Assembly (NCBI GenBank): GCA_050184115.1 | Contig: JBFXAQ010000003.1 | Span: forward strand, 310,001 to 374,000 | DNA: 64,000 bases | Origin: JACKNG01 sp050184115 | Lineage (GTDB): Bacteria > Pseudomonadota > Gammaproteobacteria > Ga0077536 | Direction: 5' to 3' | Notes under the pieces: generated by a model | The model's database searches: none | Seen by the model: the letters and a program-made list of their open reading frames with translations, nothing else | What the model was told of the DNA's origin: nothing | Translations under genes and position numbers: made by a program | Shown here: positions 56,784 to 64,000 of the stretch, one piece after another | Numbering within the stretch: position 1 is the stretch's first letter | Layout of the letters: every line of letters starts with the position of its first letter

Positions 56784-57848
56784 TCAGGCCTGGCCGAGTT
56801 CCGCCACGCTCGCCACGGGCGTACCGTCGGCGCGCGCGATGGCGCGGGTGACCACCCGCGTGGTGTCGCCGAAGGTCGGCAGCCAGCAGGAGTGGCGGCC
56901 GAAACCACCGACGACGACGATGACGAGGTCGGCCGGCGTCTTGACGATCGGCACCGGGTCGGCGTCGGGAAACAAGTCCTCGAACATGCCCGCCATGCCG
57001 CCCTGCGCCCACAGCGCGCGCGGCAGGCGCACGCGCTCGAAGACGTAGTCGCGGATGGCGTCCTTGGTCCAGCCGTCGGCGGCGAGGATGGCGGCGTGCT
57101 CCGGACCGAAAGCAATTGTCGGCTGGCCATAGAGGTAGGCGTTGTTGCAACCCATGTCCGTCATCGCCCCCTCGAGCGTGGCGAGGATGCCGGCGGCGCG
57201 GGTGCTGACGTGGTCGTTGAGGTTGTGCGGCCCCTCGGCCGCGGTCACCGTCACGGTCGACGTCGTCGCCGCGAAACCGCGTTCGACGTGCAGCGGCTCC
57301 CACGGGCTCTCGACCTCGTTCTCGGCCACGCAGAAGGCGTACTTGGCGGGCTGGCCCTGGGTCGAGCGGTCGAGGATGCCGGGCGCGGCGCCGCCGACGT
57401 TCATCAGGATCAGGCGCACGGCGCGGCCGATGGTGGCGTTGGCGCGCACGCCGGGCCCGAAGGCGCCGTAACGGGCGTTGATGCCGAGTTCGCCCGCGAT
57501 GGGGCCGTTGACGATCACGCACGGCGCGCAGGGATGGGTGGTGGCCTGCACGGCGAAGAGATTGAAGGCGGGATCGAGCATCGCTTCGACCGCCGCCAGC
57601 ACGACCGGGAAGTACTCGGGACGGCAACCGGCCATGACGGCATTGACGGCGAGGATTGCGGGGGTGACCACGCCCTGGCGCGGCGACATGGTGCCGAGTT
57701 CGGCGTCTGCCGCGCGGTCGCAGTAGCGCAGCATGGCCTCGACCCGTGCGCGGGTCGGCGCGACGACCGGCAGGCCATCGCTCCAGCCGCGTGCCGCGAA
57801 TTCGTCGTCGAGGGCGTCGGGGTCGACTTCGACCGTCGACAGGTTCAC
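56784..57848 (-). CDS. conserved partner protein of the UGSC selenoprotein
   Basis: A 354-residue soluble protein that I cannot place in a named enzyme family. Distinctive segments are WSDGLPVVAPTRARVEAMLR, QATTHPCAPCVIVNGPIAGE (with a CAPC pair), NVGGAAPGILDRSTQGQPAK and GGFGRHSCWLPTFGDTTRVV. The CAPC motif and Cys/Trp-rich end suggest a redox or metal role, which fits a selenoprotein partner. Its GTG start at 57848 overlaps the UGSC stop (GTGA), so the two are translationally coupled. It has no signal peptide and is likely cytosolic. Confidence 0.75.
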   Translation of the reverse strand: MNLSTVEVDPDALDDEFAARGWSDGLPVVAPTRARVEAMLRYCDRAADAELGTMSPRQGVVTPAILAVNAVMAGCRPEYFPVVLAAVEAMLDPAFNLFAVQATTHPCAPCVIVNGPIAGELGINARYGAFGPGVRANATIGRAVRLILMNVGGAAPGILDRSTQGQPAKYAFCVAENEVESPWEPLHVERGFAATTSTVTVTAAEGPHNLNDHVSTRAAGILATLEGAMTDMGCNNAYLYGQPTIAFGPEHAAILAADGWTKDAIRDYVFERVRLPRALWAQGGMAGMFEDLFPDADPVPIVKTPADLVIVVVGGFGRHSCWLPTFGDTTRVVTRAIARADGTPVASVAELGQA

Positions 57849-58507
57849 CGCACTGCTCCGCCGGGTGCGCGCGAGACCGCGGGATCGAAAGCACAGACGG
57901 CATCGACGCACACGGCGCCGCCGGCGAGGCGCCGCTCGGTGAGGTGGGTGAAACGCGCGGCGTGCGTAGTAACAATGCTCGCGGCGTCGCCGCACAGGGC
58001 CGCGAGCACCTCGTCGGCAACCGCCGCAGCCTTGTCGGCGACCAGCGCGGCCACGTTGCCGGCCAGCGGATGCGGGATGGCAATCAGCGGCAGGCCGGGC
58101 AGGCCGAGCACCTCCGCCTCGGCGCGCCCGAGCGGCCCGAATTCGTCACTGCACACGACGGCGGTGGGGATGCCGGCGCGCTCCAGCGCGATCGCGTCAT
58201 GGATACACCACGACGTACAGGAGCCTCAGTCGGCGATGGCGAGCACCACGGCGTCGCAGGTCCTGAGATGCGCCATCACCGCATCGGGCGCGGCGGCCGT
58301 CGCGTTCTTGCTCACCCGCACGGCCTCGCCGGCATGACCCGCGGCCGTCAGCCGCGCGGCGATGCCGTCGAGCAGGGCGCCGGCATTGGCCTTGAGGTTG
58401 TCGAGCCAGCCGATGCGTGCACCGTCGAGCGCAAGCCGGCGCGGCGCCAACGGCAACGTGGTGGTACGGGTCGCGGCGACGGGTACGAAAACTTCGATGG
58501 CGGCCAT
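57845..58507 (-). CDS. UGSC family selenoprotein (UGA at 58226-58228)
   Basis: A 220-residue protein including selenocysteine at residue 94. The N-terminal part (MAAIEVFVPVAATRTTT, IGWLDNLKANAGALLDGI, CDAVVLAIAD) leads into an in-frame TGA followed by GSCTSWCIHDAIALERAGIP, which is the UGSC motif (U-G-S-C) of the known UGSC family of selenoproteins. The frame continues without a break to TGA at 57845 (CSDEFGPLGRAEAEVLGLPG and the VCVDAVCAFDP end). A SECIS-like hairpin follows the UGA. The ATG at 58507 has GGGGAGG upstream. The exact reaction of UGSC proteins is not established. A conventional call splits it into two pieces (57845-58156 and an upstream frame). Confidence 0.88.
58195..58228 (-). 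promoter_or_regulatory. bacterial SECIS hairpin and Sec UGA of the UGSC gene
   Basis: After the UGA come 10 nt, then an 8-bp stem CGUCGUGG/CCAUGACG (one G-U pair) with a 5-nt loop UGUAU. The loop begins 18 nt after the UGA and has G as its second base, within the bacterial SECIS rules. The hairpin lies entirely inside the coding region, as is normal in bacteria, where it recruits SelB. Confidence 0.75.
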
Positions 58508-58599
58508 CTCGCCTCCCCTCCTGGCAATCGACGGATGCCTGACTGTAGCCGCCGGCGGCGGTTTTGCAAGCGTGTCGCGCCGACCGTGACTCGATGCGA

Positions 58600-61500
58600 T
58601 CAGCTGCCCGGTGCGGCCGCTCCACGTTCGACCGCGTCGCGCACCACCGCGGCCAGCGCGCGGATCACCGGGTGTTCGTAGACGAGTTCCGGATCGACCG
58701 CGCAGCCGAAACGTTCTTCCAGCGCGACGGCGAGCAACACCGCGGTCACCGAGTCGACGCCGAAATCGAGCAGCGAATGCGTCGGCGCCATCGACGCGGC
58801 GGGCAGGCGCAACTCCGCCGCGACCCAGTCGATGACGTAGCGCTCGATGAACGCCGCATCCACCGCCTGCCCCGCCGGGCGCGCCGACGCGGCCGGTGCG
58901 GGCGGCGCGGCCGTTCCGACCGTGGCTGGCGTTGGCGACGACGCCGGCGCCGGTGATGACGCCGTCGATGGCGGTGGCGCTGGCGACGCCACCCCGGCCG
59001 ATGATGGGGTTGCGCGTCGCAGCAGGGCGTCGAGACCGTGATCGGCGCCGGCCGCGACGGGCTCCGTGTCGCCGATGTCGCGCGCCCAGCCGTCGATGCG
59101 CGCAACGATGCCAGCCGGGTCCAGCGCCGGCGCCGGGGTGGCGGCGCGCGCCAGGGCGTCGGCGATGACGTGGTCGAGGCGCGCCAACGCCCACGCTTCG
59201 ACCTCGGCATCGGCGCGGCGTGCAGTGACGACCGCGGCGAGCACCGCCGCGGTCGCGATCTCGCCGGCCAGTGCGTAGGCATAGCGGCGCGCACCGGCCA
59301 CGCCGGGGAAACGGGTCGCGCCGGTGGCACAGCGCTGTTCGACCTCGGCGACGGTCGCGGCCACGCGGGCCGCCAACGCCGCCTGGCCGAGATCCTCACC
59401 GAGGTAACGCGCGAGTCCCGCGCCCTCGTGACAGGCGCGCGAACCGAGGAACAGGGTCAGCGTCTCGGTCGGTCCTTCGAGGATGCGCGCGACGCGGGCG
59501 TCGCGCAGCAGGCGCGCGGCCATGTTGGGTTCCATGTAGCCGCGCCCGCCGAGGAACTGCACGAGGTCGTCGGCGGCGCGCCACAACCATTCCGGCGCCG
59601 CCGTCTTGCACACCGCGTAGGCCTCCACCGGCACCTCGCGTCCGCCGTCGAGGCGATCCGCGATGTCCTCGACCAGCGCCTCGATGGCGACCGTGGCCGC
59701 GTTCAGCGCGGCGAGGCGTTCGAGCAGCACCGGGTTGTCGAGCAGGCGCCCGGTCGCGATCTCGCGCCGCGCCGCGTAGCGCAGCAGCAGTTGCTGGCAG
59801 CGCTTCATGCCGCCGAGGCAGGCCGCGCCGATGTGTAACCGGCCCTGGGTCATCGCTTCCTGAGCGATGGTCATGCCGTGTCCGGCCGTACCGAGCAGGT
59901 TGCCGCTGTCGACGCGCGCGCCTTCGAGATGGATGGCGTTCTGCACCATGCCGCGCATGCCCAAGGTCATCGCCTCGGCGCCGATGCGCAGCCCCGGCGT
60001 CGCGCGCGGCACGACGAAACCGCTGACGCCGTGCACCTGGTTGGCGCCGTCGACGTTCTGCGCGAAGACGTTGACGTAACTCGCCCAGCCGGCCGTGCCG
60101 CTCCACAGCTTCTCGCCGTACAGCCGCCAGCCGCCGGCGTCGGGCAGTGCGCGCGCGGCCAGGGCTTGCGGGTTCGACCCGGCGCCCGGTTCGGTGATGG
60201 CGAAGGCGACGAGTTCGCGCCCACTGGCCAGGCGCGGCAGGCAGTCGTCGCGGAGCGCCGCCGGCGCATGGCGCTCGATCGGCCCGATGCCGAGCGTGTT
60301 GTGCACGATGGTCATCATCGCGAGCGTGAGATCGATGGCGCCGAGCTGGGCGAGCACGCGCAGCACGTCGCGCTGGGCGAGGCCGAGCCCGCCATGGCTG
60401 CGCGCGACCTGCAGGCCGAGTACGCCGTGATTGCCGAAATCGAGCATGACGGGCGGGCTGATCATGCGCCGCTCGTCCATGAGGTACGGGTCGAGGCGGG
60501 TATCGGCGTAATCACGCAGCCAGGCGAGGAGATCGTCGGCCGAGGTCACGGCCGGCGTGCCGTGGCGGCCAGCCGGCAGGGAGGTGGCGCGCGGTGCCGG
60601 TGCGGGTGGCTCCGCGCTTGCGGCGGGCGGAATAGCGGGGGCCTCGTCGCCGGACTCGGCCCGCCCGACCTCGGCCAGTTCGCCGGCGAGGAAGGCCGTG
60701 CGGCAACGGCTGCGCTGGATCTTGCCGCTCGAGGTGCGCGGTACCGTGCCGGTGCGCAGCAATACCAGGGTGTCGAGCTTGAGCTCGTGCTCGGCGGCGA
60801 TGGCACTGCGCGCGAGGCGGCCGAGCTCGTCGGCGTCGACATGGCGCAGTTGATCCCGCTCGACCTCGAACACCGCGACCAGCCGCGGCGCGTCGCCGGC
60901 ATCGTCGACGTTGTCGACCGCGAACACCGCGCCGCAGCCGGCGCGGAAGGCGGCGTGACTCTGCTCGATGGTCCACTCGATGTCCTGCGGGTAGAAGTTC
61001 GCGCCGCGCACGATGATGAGATCCTTGATGCGCCCGGTCACGAAGAGCTCGCCGTCGCGCAGGAAGCCGAGGTCGCCGGTGCGCAACCAGGGCGCCGCGT
61101 CGGGTTCTCCCGCGATGCGACCACCGAAGGTCTCTGCGCTGGCATCCGGGCGCTCCCAATAGCCATCGGCAACGCCGGGGCCGCGCACCCAGATCTCGCC
61201 AACGCCTTCGCTGCGCCGCGCACTGGCCGGATCGACGATGGCGATGGCGGTGTCCTGCAGCGTCTGCCCGCAGCCGACCAGCCGGCGCGCCGCCGGGCCG
61301 GCGGCCGCCGCCTGTACGAGGTCGCGCTCGAGCGCGCCGGCGTCGACGTCGAGTTGGACCGGCAGGCGATCGCGCCGCGCGCCGCTCACCACCAGCGTGG
61401 CCTCGGCAAGGCCATAGGCCGGGTACATCGCCGTCGCGCGCAGGCCGCAGGGCGCAAAGGTGGCGGTGAACTCGTCGACGGTCTGCGGGCGCACCGGCTC

Positions 61501-62391
61501 GGCGCCGTTCAGCGCGACGTCCAGGCTGGCGAGGTCGAGCGCGGCGAGGTGCTCCGGGGTCGCCCGGCGCACGCACAGGTCGTAACCGTAGTTGGGACTG
61601 TTGGTATAGGTGCCGCGGTAGTTCGAGATGGCGGCCAGCCAGCGCATCGGCTGCTGCACGAAGGCGGTCGGCGACAGCATCACGTTGAGGTGGCCGTGCA
61701 GGAGCGGTTGCAGGATGCCGCTGACCAGGCCGAGGTCGTGGAAATGCGGCAGCCAGTTGACGCTCACACTGGCGTCGTGGTGACCGAAGCGCTCGGCGAT
61801 GCCGCGCAGGTTGTCGATCACGTTGCGGTGGCGGATGGTCACACCCTTGCGATCGGAGGTCGAGCCCGAGGTGTATTGCAGGTAGGCGACGTCGTCCGCG
61901 GTGACCGTCGGCGCCTGCCAGGCGCGCGCGAGGTCCGCGTCGGTCTCCTCGCTCGGCAGGGTGACCAGGCTCGCCACGGCGGCGGCGTCGAGGCGTTCGA
62001 GCCGCGCCAGCGTGGTGGCGGTCGACAGCAGCAGGTTGCCGCCGAGGCTGCGCGCAATGTCGACCATGCGCGCGAGACCCTGCGCCTGGCGCGGGATCGG
62101 CAAGGGCACGGCGATGACGCCGGCGTAGAGGCAGCCGAAGAACGCGGCCAGGAATTCGAGCCCCGGCGGGTGCACGACCAGCGCGCAGTCGCCGGCCGCG
62201 GCAAAGCCCTGTACCCGTGCCGCCACGGCCCGGGCGCGCCGATCGAGTTCGGCGTAGGTCAGGGTCTCGCGCTCGGCCTCGCCGTCGGCCAGCCACACGC
62301 AGGCCCGCGCCGTGGCCGCGCGCTCGGCGTGACCGCGCAGCATGGCGACGAGATCGGTCGGGGCGGTGGCAGGGACGGCGGGGTCGTGCAT
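58600..62391 (-). CDS. trimodular FAAL / acyl-CoA dehydrogenase / acyl-carrier protein
   Basis: A 1263-residue multidomain protein. Residues 1-600 form a fatty-acyl-AMP ligase-type adenylation domain: YTSGSTSDRKGV near 173, YPAYGLAEATLVVSG, WLRTGDLGFLRDGELFVTGR, and IQRSRCRTAFLAGEL. An Ala/Pro linker leads to a complete acyl-CoA dehydrogenase (about 655-1050: FAITEPGAGSNPQALAARAL, LYGEKLWSGTAGWASYVNVF, FLGGRGYMEPNMAARLLRDA, ILEGPTETLTLFLG with the catalytic Glu). Another Pro/Ala/Ser linker leads to an ACP whose phosphopantetheine serine is about 1214 in LLDFGVDSVTAVLL. The protein would load a fatty acid on its own ACP and desaturate it. Product and downstream enzyme unknown; the AAC(3)-like gene is a candidate acyl acceptor enzyme. 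Confidence 0.85.
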   Translation of the reverse strand: MHDPAVPATAPTDLVAMLRGHAERAATARACVWLADGEAERETLTYAELDRRARAVAARVQGFAAAGDCALVVHPPGLEFLAAFFGCLYAGVIAVPLPIPRQAQGLARMVDIARSLGGNLLLSTATTLARLERLDAAAVASLVTLPSEETDADLARAWQAPTVTADDVAYLQYTSGSTSDRKGVTIRHRNVIDNLRGIAERFGHHDASVSVNWLPHFHDLGLVSGILQPLLHGHLNVMLSPTAFVQQPMRWLAAISNYRGTYTNSPNYGYDLCVRRATPEHLAALDLASLDVALNGAEPVRPQTVDEFTATFAPCGLRATAMYPAYGLAEATLVVSGARRDRLPVQLDVDAGALERDLVQAAAAGPAARRLVGCGQTLQDTAIAIVDPASARRSEGVGEIWVRGPGVADGYWERPDASAETFGGRIAGEPDAAPWLRTGDLGFLRDGELFVTGRIKDLIIVRGANFYPQDIEWTIEQSHAAFRAGCGAVFAVDNVDDAGDAPRLVAVFEVERDQLRHVDADELGRLARSAIAAEHELKLDTLVLLRTGTVPRTSSGKIQRSRCRTAFLAGELAEVGRAESGDEAPAIPPAASAEPPAPAPRATSLPAGRHGTPAVTSADDLLAWLRDYADTRLDPYLMDERRMISPPVMLDFGNHGVLGLQVARSHGGLGLAQRDVLRVLAQLGAIDLTLAMMTIVHNTLGIGPIERHAPAALRDDCLPRLASGRELVAFAITEPGAGSNPQALAARALPDAGGWRLYGEKLWSGTAGWASYVNVFAQNVDGANQVHGVSGFVVPRATPGLRIGAEAMTLGMRGMVQNAIHLEGARVDSGNLLGTAGHGMTIAQEAMTQGRLHIGAACLGGMKRCQQLLLRYAARREIATGRLLDNPVLLERLAALNAATVAIEALVEDIADRLDGGREVPVEAYAVCKTAAPEWLWRAADDLVQFLGGRGYMEPNMAARLLRDARVARILEGPTETLTLFLGSRACHEGAGLARYLGEDLGQAALAARVAATVAEVEQRCATGATRFPGVAGARRYAYALAGEIATAAVLAAVVTARRADAEVEAWALARLDHVIADALARAATPAPALDPAGIVARIDGWARDIGDTEPVAAGADHGLDALLRRATPSSAGVASPAPPPSTASSPAPASSPTPATVGTAAPPAPAASARPAGQAVDAAFIERYVIDWVAAELRLPAASMAPTHSLLDFGVDSVTAVLLAVALEERFGCAVDPELVYEHPVIRALAAVVRDAVERGAAAPGS

Positions 62392-62441
62392 GGCTCAATC
62401 CGTGTTCGACGTGGCGACGGGTGACGGCCGGACGCACCGAC

Positions 62442-63293
62442 TCACCGGTAGAACCCCCGGCCTTCGGCCAGCAGGTTCGTCGCGGCAGCGAGGACGTCGC
62501 CGGCATCTACGCACAGCAGGTGCGAGTTGCCGACCCGGGCGCGCCGCAACTGGCCGCGCGTCTCCAGCAACGCCTCGATCGGCGCGAAGTGACGCCGCTC
62601 GCGCGCCGCGGCCGAAAAATAGTACTGGCTCACGCCGCGTTCGCGGCCGGCGGCGTCGCGCACGCGTACCAGCGCCGGCTCCTCGCCGTAGAGCGCGACC
62701 GGCAAGGCGTCGCGACAACGGTCCTCGACGTAGTGCATGAAGGTCATCGCGCTGTACGGCGCGTCGTAGAAGAGCAACCTGCCATCCAGCTTGAGCAGGC
62801 GTTCGAAGGGCGAGCCGCGGCCACAGGTGTAGGGCGTGCGCTCGTGGTCGGCGGTCAGCCACGCCGCCAGCGGCCCGGCCGCCAGCACCGGGTGGAACGG
62901 GCTCAGGCTGCGCTGCACGTCGGCGCGGCGGCGGAAGGTTTCGGCAATGATGCCGGTCGCCGCCGGTGAGCGCCGCACGTCGAACAGGGGGTCACGGGCG
63001 GCATAGGCCTCGGTCGCGCCGCGGTAGGGCATCGCCATCATGAGCAGGTTGCCGTCGGGCGCGATGGCGCGCTCGAGGCAGGCGATGACGTCGCTGGGCG
63101 TGCCGGCGAAGCCGCTGGTGGCACGGAAGCCGCTGTGCACCATCACGGTGTCGCCCGCCGCCAGGCCGACCGCCGCCAGCGCGCGGTCGAGTTCCGCACT
63201 GCCGTGACCGTGGAAGGTGCGTGCCGCGGCACGGCGCACCGCGCGTACGAGTGGCTTCGCGCGCCGCCGCAGGCTGTCACGCCAGGCGCTCAT
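62442..63293 (-). CDS. AAC(3)-like acyltransferase (Antibiotic_NAT fold)
   Basis: A 283-residue protein of the aminoglycoside 3-N-acetyltransferase fold. Key segments are LAAGDTVMVHSGFRATSGFA, GTPSDVIACLERAIAPDGNL, SLSPFHPVLAAGPLAAWLTA, and FERLLKLDGRLLFYDAPYSA. The HSG and SPFHP motifs are the conserved substrate/CoA-binding features. Many relatives do not act on antibiotics but acetylate amino sugars, or other amines, in glycan or lipid biosynthesis. The start is an ATG at 63293 (MSAWRDSLRRRAKPLVRAVR); the frame is open a little further upstream. It is transcribed into the FAAL megaprotein (50-nt gap), so the two probably act in one pathway. Confidence 0.8.
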   Translation of the reverse strand: MSAWRDSLRRRAKPLVRAVRRAAARTFHGHGSAELDRALAAVGLAAGDTVMVHSGFRATSGFAGTPSDVIACLERAIAPDGNLLMMAMPYRGATEAYAARDPLFDVRRSPAATGIIAETFRRRADVQRSLSPFHPVLAAGPLAAWLTADHERTPYTCGRGSPFERLLKLDGRLLFYDAPYSAMTFMHYVEDRCRDALPVALYGEEPALVRVRDAAGRERGVSQYYFSAAARERRHFAPIEALLETRGQLRRARVGNSHLLCVDAGDVLAAATNLLAEGRGFYR

Positions 63294-63324
63294 GCCTTGC
63301 ACCGCGCCGCCGTACGCTCGCCCG

Positions 63325-64000
63325 TCAATCGAGGTTCTTCGCTTCGAACAGGCCGTCGGCGGGTTGGGCATAGATCTCGCGCACCTGCCGCCAGTACTGC
63401 TCGCGCAGGAAGCGATCGGTCAGGCCGACCGCCGTGCCGTGTTCGTAGACCATCTGCCCGCCGAAGTAACCGGCCCCGGAAATGCTCGCCACGCCGACCA
63501 GGCCGACGACCAGGTAGAGCAGCGCGCCCTTGCGCGGGAACGCGCCCCGCAGCAGGTAGCGCCAGGCGAACAGGATCCCGATCACGGCCAGGCTGCTGAA
63601 GGCGAGCAGCTTGTGGTAGTCCAGCGTCTGGTGACCGAGCGGTGTGGGCTTGACCAGCACCTCGGCGGTCATACCGAGCGCAACGCTCGCGATCCCGGCG
63701 ATCGTGGCGAGCACGAGGTTGAGCCAGGCCGCGTGGTGCCAGCCGGTGCGCCCGCTGATCGACCCGGCGAGGTCGAGCAGCACCGAGACAATGAACAGCG
63801 CGATGACGAAATGGACGGCAATGGGGTGCCACAGGCGGATGTCGTAGTCGTGGTCCTGGAAGTACTCGGAGACGATCTTCATCTCCGTGTAGCGGCCGAG
63901 CGGATGATCGATGAACCAGACGTGGAACATCTCCGGCGTGCGCGTGACCGGGATGCCTTCAGCGCAGTTGCCCTTGTCGTCGGCGTCGCCGACCGTCCAC
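63325..64000 (-). CDS. DUF2231-like membrane protein, 5' end beyond the window
   Basis: The frame is open to the window edge, so the N-terminus is missing. The visible 225 residues start with a soluble part (GNCAEGIPVTRTPEMFHVWF, DHPLGRYTEMKIVSEYF) and then four membrane segments typical of DUF2231: LWHPIAVHFVIALFIVSVLL; AWLNLVLATIAGIASVALGM; DYHKLLAFSSLAVIGILFAW; GALLYLVVGLVGVASISGAG. The two histidines in WHPIAVHF and the His in DYHKLL are conserved and may bind haem. It ends in a short cytosolic or periplasmic tail with ERREIYAQ-like residues (REIYAQPADGLFEAKNLD). It lies 31 nt upstream of the AAC(3)-like gene on the same strand. Confidence 0.8.
   Translation of the reverse strand, partial: WTVGDADDKGNCAEGIPVTRTPEMFHVWFIDHPLGRYTEMKIVSEYFQDHDYDIRLWHPIAVHFVIALFIVSVLLDLAGSISGRTGWHHAAWLNLVLATIAGIASVALGMTAEVLVKPTPLGHQTLDYHKLLAFSSLAVIGILFAWRYLLRGAFPRKGALLYLVVGLVGVASISGAGYFGGQMVYEHGTAVGLTDRFLREQYWRQVREIYAQPADGLFEAKNLD

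Noticed and set aside
57845..58156. Short 103-codon gene downstream of the UGA in the UGSC locus
   Set aside because: Its upstream sequence, including the UGSC motif and the family N-terminus, is in frame before the UGA. The short start is an artefact of reading UGA as stop.
1..64000. tRNA, rRNA, CRISPR arrays, insertion sequences or phage genes
   Set aside because: I read both strands for tRNA-like T-loops, repeat-spacer arrays, transposase and integrase motifs and found none that can be supported.

Overview
The window is 64 kb of high-GC bacterial chromosome with dense coding on both strands. A gammaproteobacterium is the best inference: slyX and miaE, a 733-residue GlcB-type malate synthase G, class I fructose-1,6-bisphosphatase, PEP-CTERM sorting tails and REP-like palindromes all fit, but no rRNA or tRNA is present to confirm it. 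The gene content suggests an aerobic heterotroph that oxidises lipid-like or xenobiotic carbon. It includes three luciferase-like (LLM) oxidoreductases, a cytochrome P450, a Baeyer-Villiger-type monooxygenase, a phytanoyl-CoA dioxygenase, an acyl-CoA dehydrogenase, two enoyl-CoA hydratase-fold proteins, three short-chain dehydrogenases and a DUF1329/LolA-like pair. No phage, insertion sequence or CRISPR array was seen.

Layout. 1-9 kb: end of a LamG/PEP-CTERM protein, miaE, an SRPBCC protein, slyX, an LLM oxidoreductase, an NTF2/SDR/PhyH operon (the PhyH gene is frameshifted), an unknown gene, and the DUF1329 + LolA-like pair facing a LysR regulator. 10-21 kb: DUF6632, an LLM monooxygenase preceded by a mini-ORF, a NADAR protein, a FecR/outer-membrane-barrel operon, a cyclic-nucleotide-sensing diguanylate cyclase, a crotonase, a histidine kinase and an SDR. 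21-25 kb: a LicD-PqqD fusion with a tiny Tat/PEP-CTERM-like partner, diverging from malate synthase G. 25-38 kb: P450, cyclase, NYN RNase, crotonase/ACAD/SDR, a spermidine-synthase-like protein, fbp, two LLM proteins, a PEP-CTERM protein and a VOC protein. 38-45 kb: amidohydrolase, a membrane-anchored peroxiredoxin-like selenoprotein, the monooxygenase, a DsbA-like isomerase, an MscS channel and a secreted VPLP-tail protein. 45-57 kb: a four-gene two-partner secretion operon whose 1766-residue adhesin diverges from a LuxR regulator. 57-64 kb: a UGSC-family selenoprotein with its coupled partner, a FAAL-acyl-CoA dehydrogenase-ACP megaprotein, an AAC(3)-like acyltransferase and a DUF2231-like membrane protein cut by the window end.

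Most notable points. (1) Two genes contain an in-frame UGA at a redox-active position and, just downstream, a hairpin matching the bacterial SECIS pattern. Conventional gene calling would truncate both. They imply selenocysteine machinery (selA/B/C/D) elsewhere in the genome. (2) The LicD-PqqD fusion and its 100-residue partner, 3 nt apart, look like a modifier/substrate pair. (3) A nearly identical palindrome, TCCGCCG-WW-TGGCGGA, lies upstream of the two-partner secretion operon/luxR pair and also upstream of the VPLP-tail secreted protein, suggesting one regulon for surface proteins. (4) Several palindromic repeat families share a GTCTGAC core.
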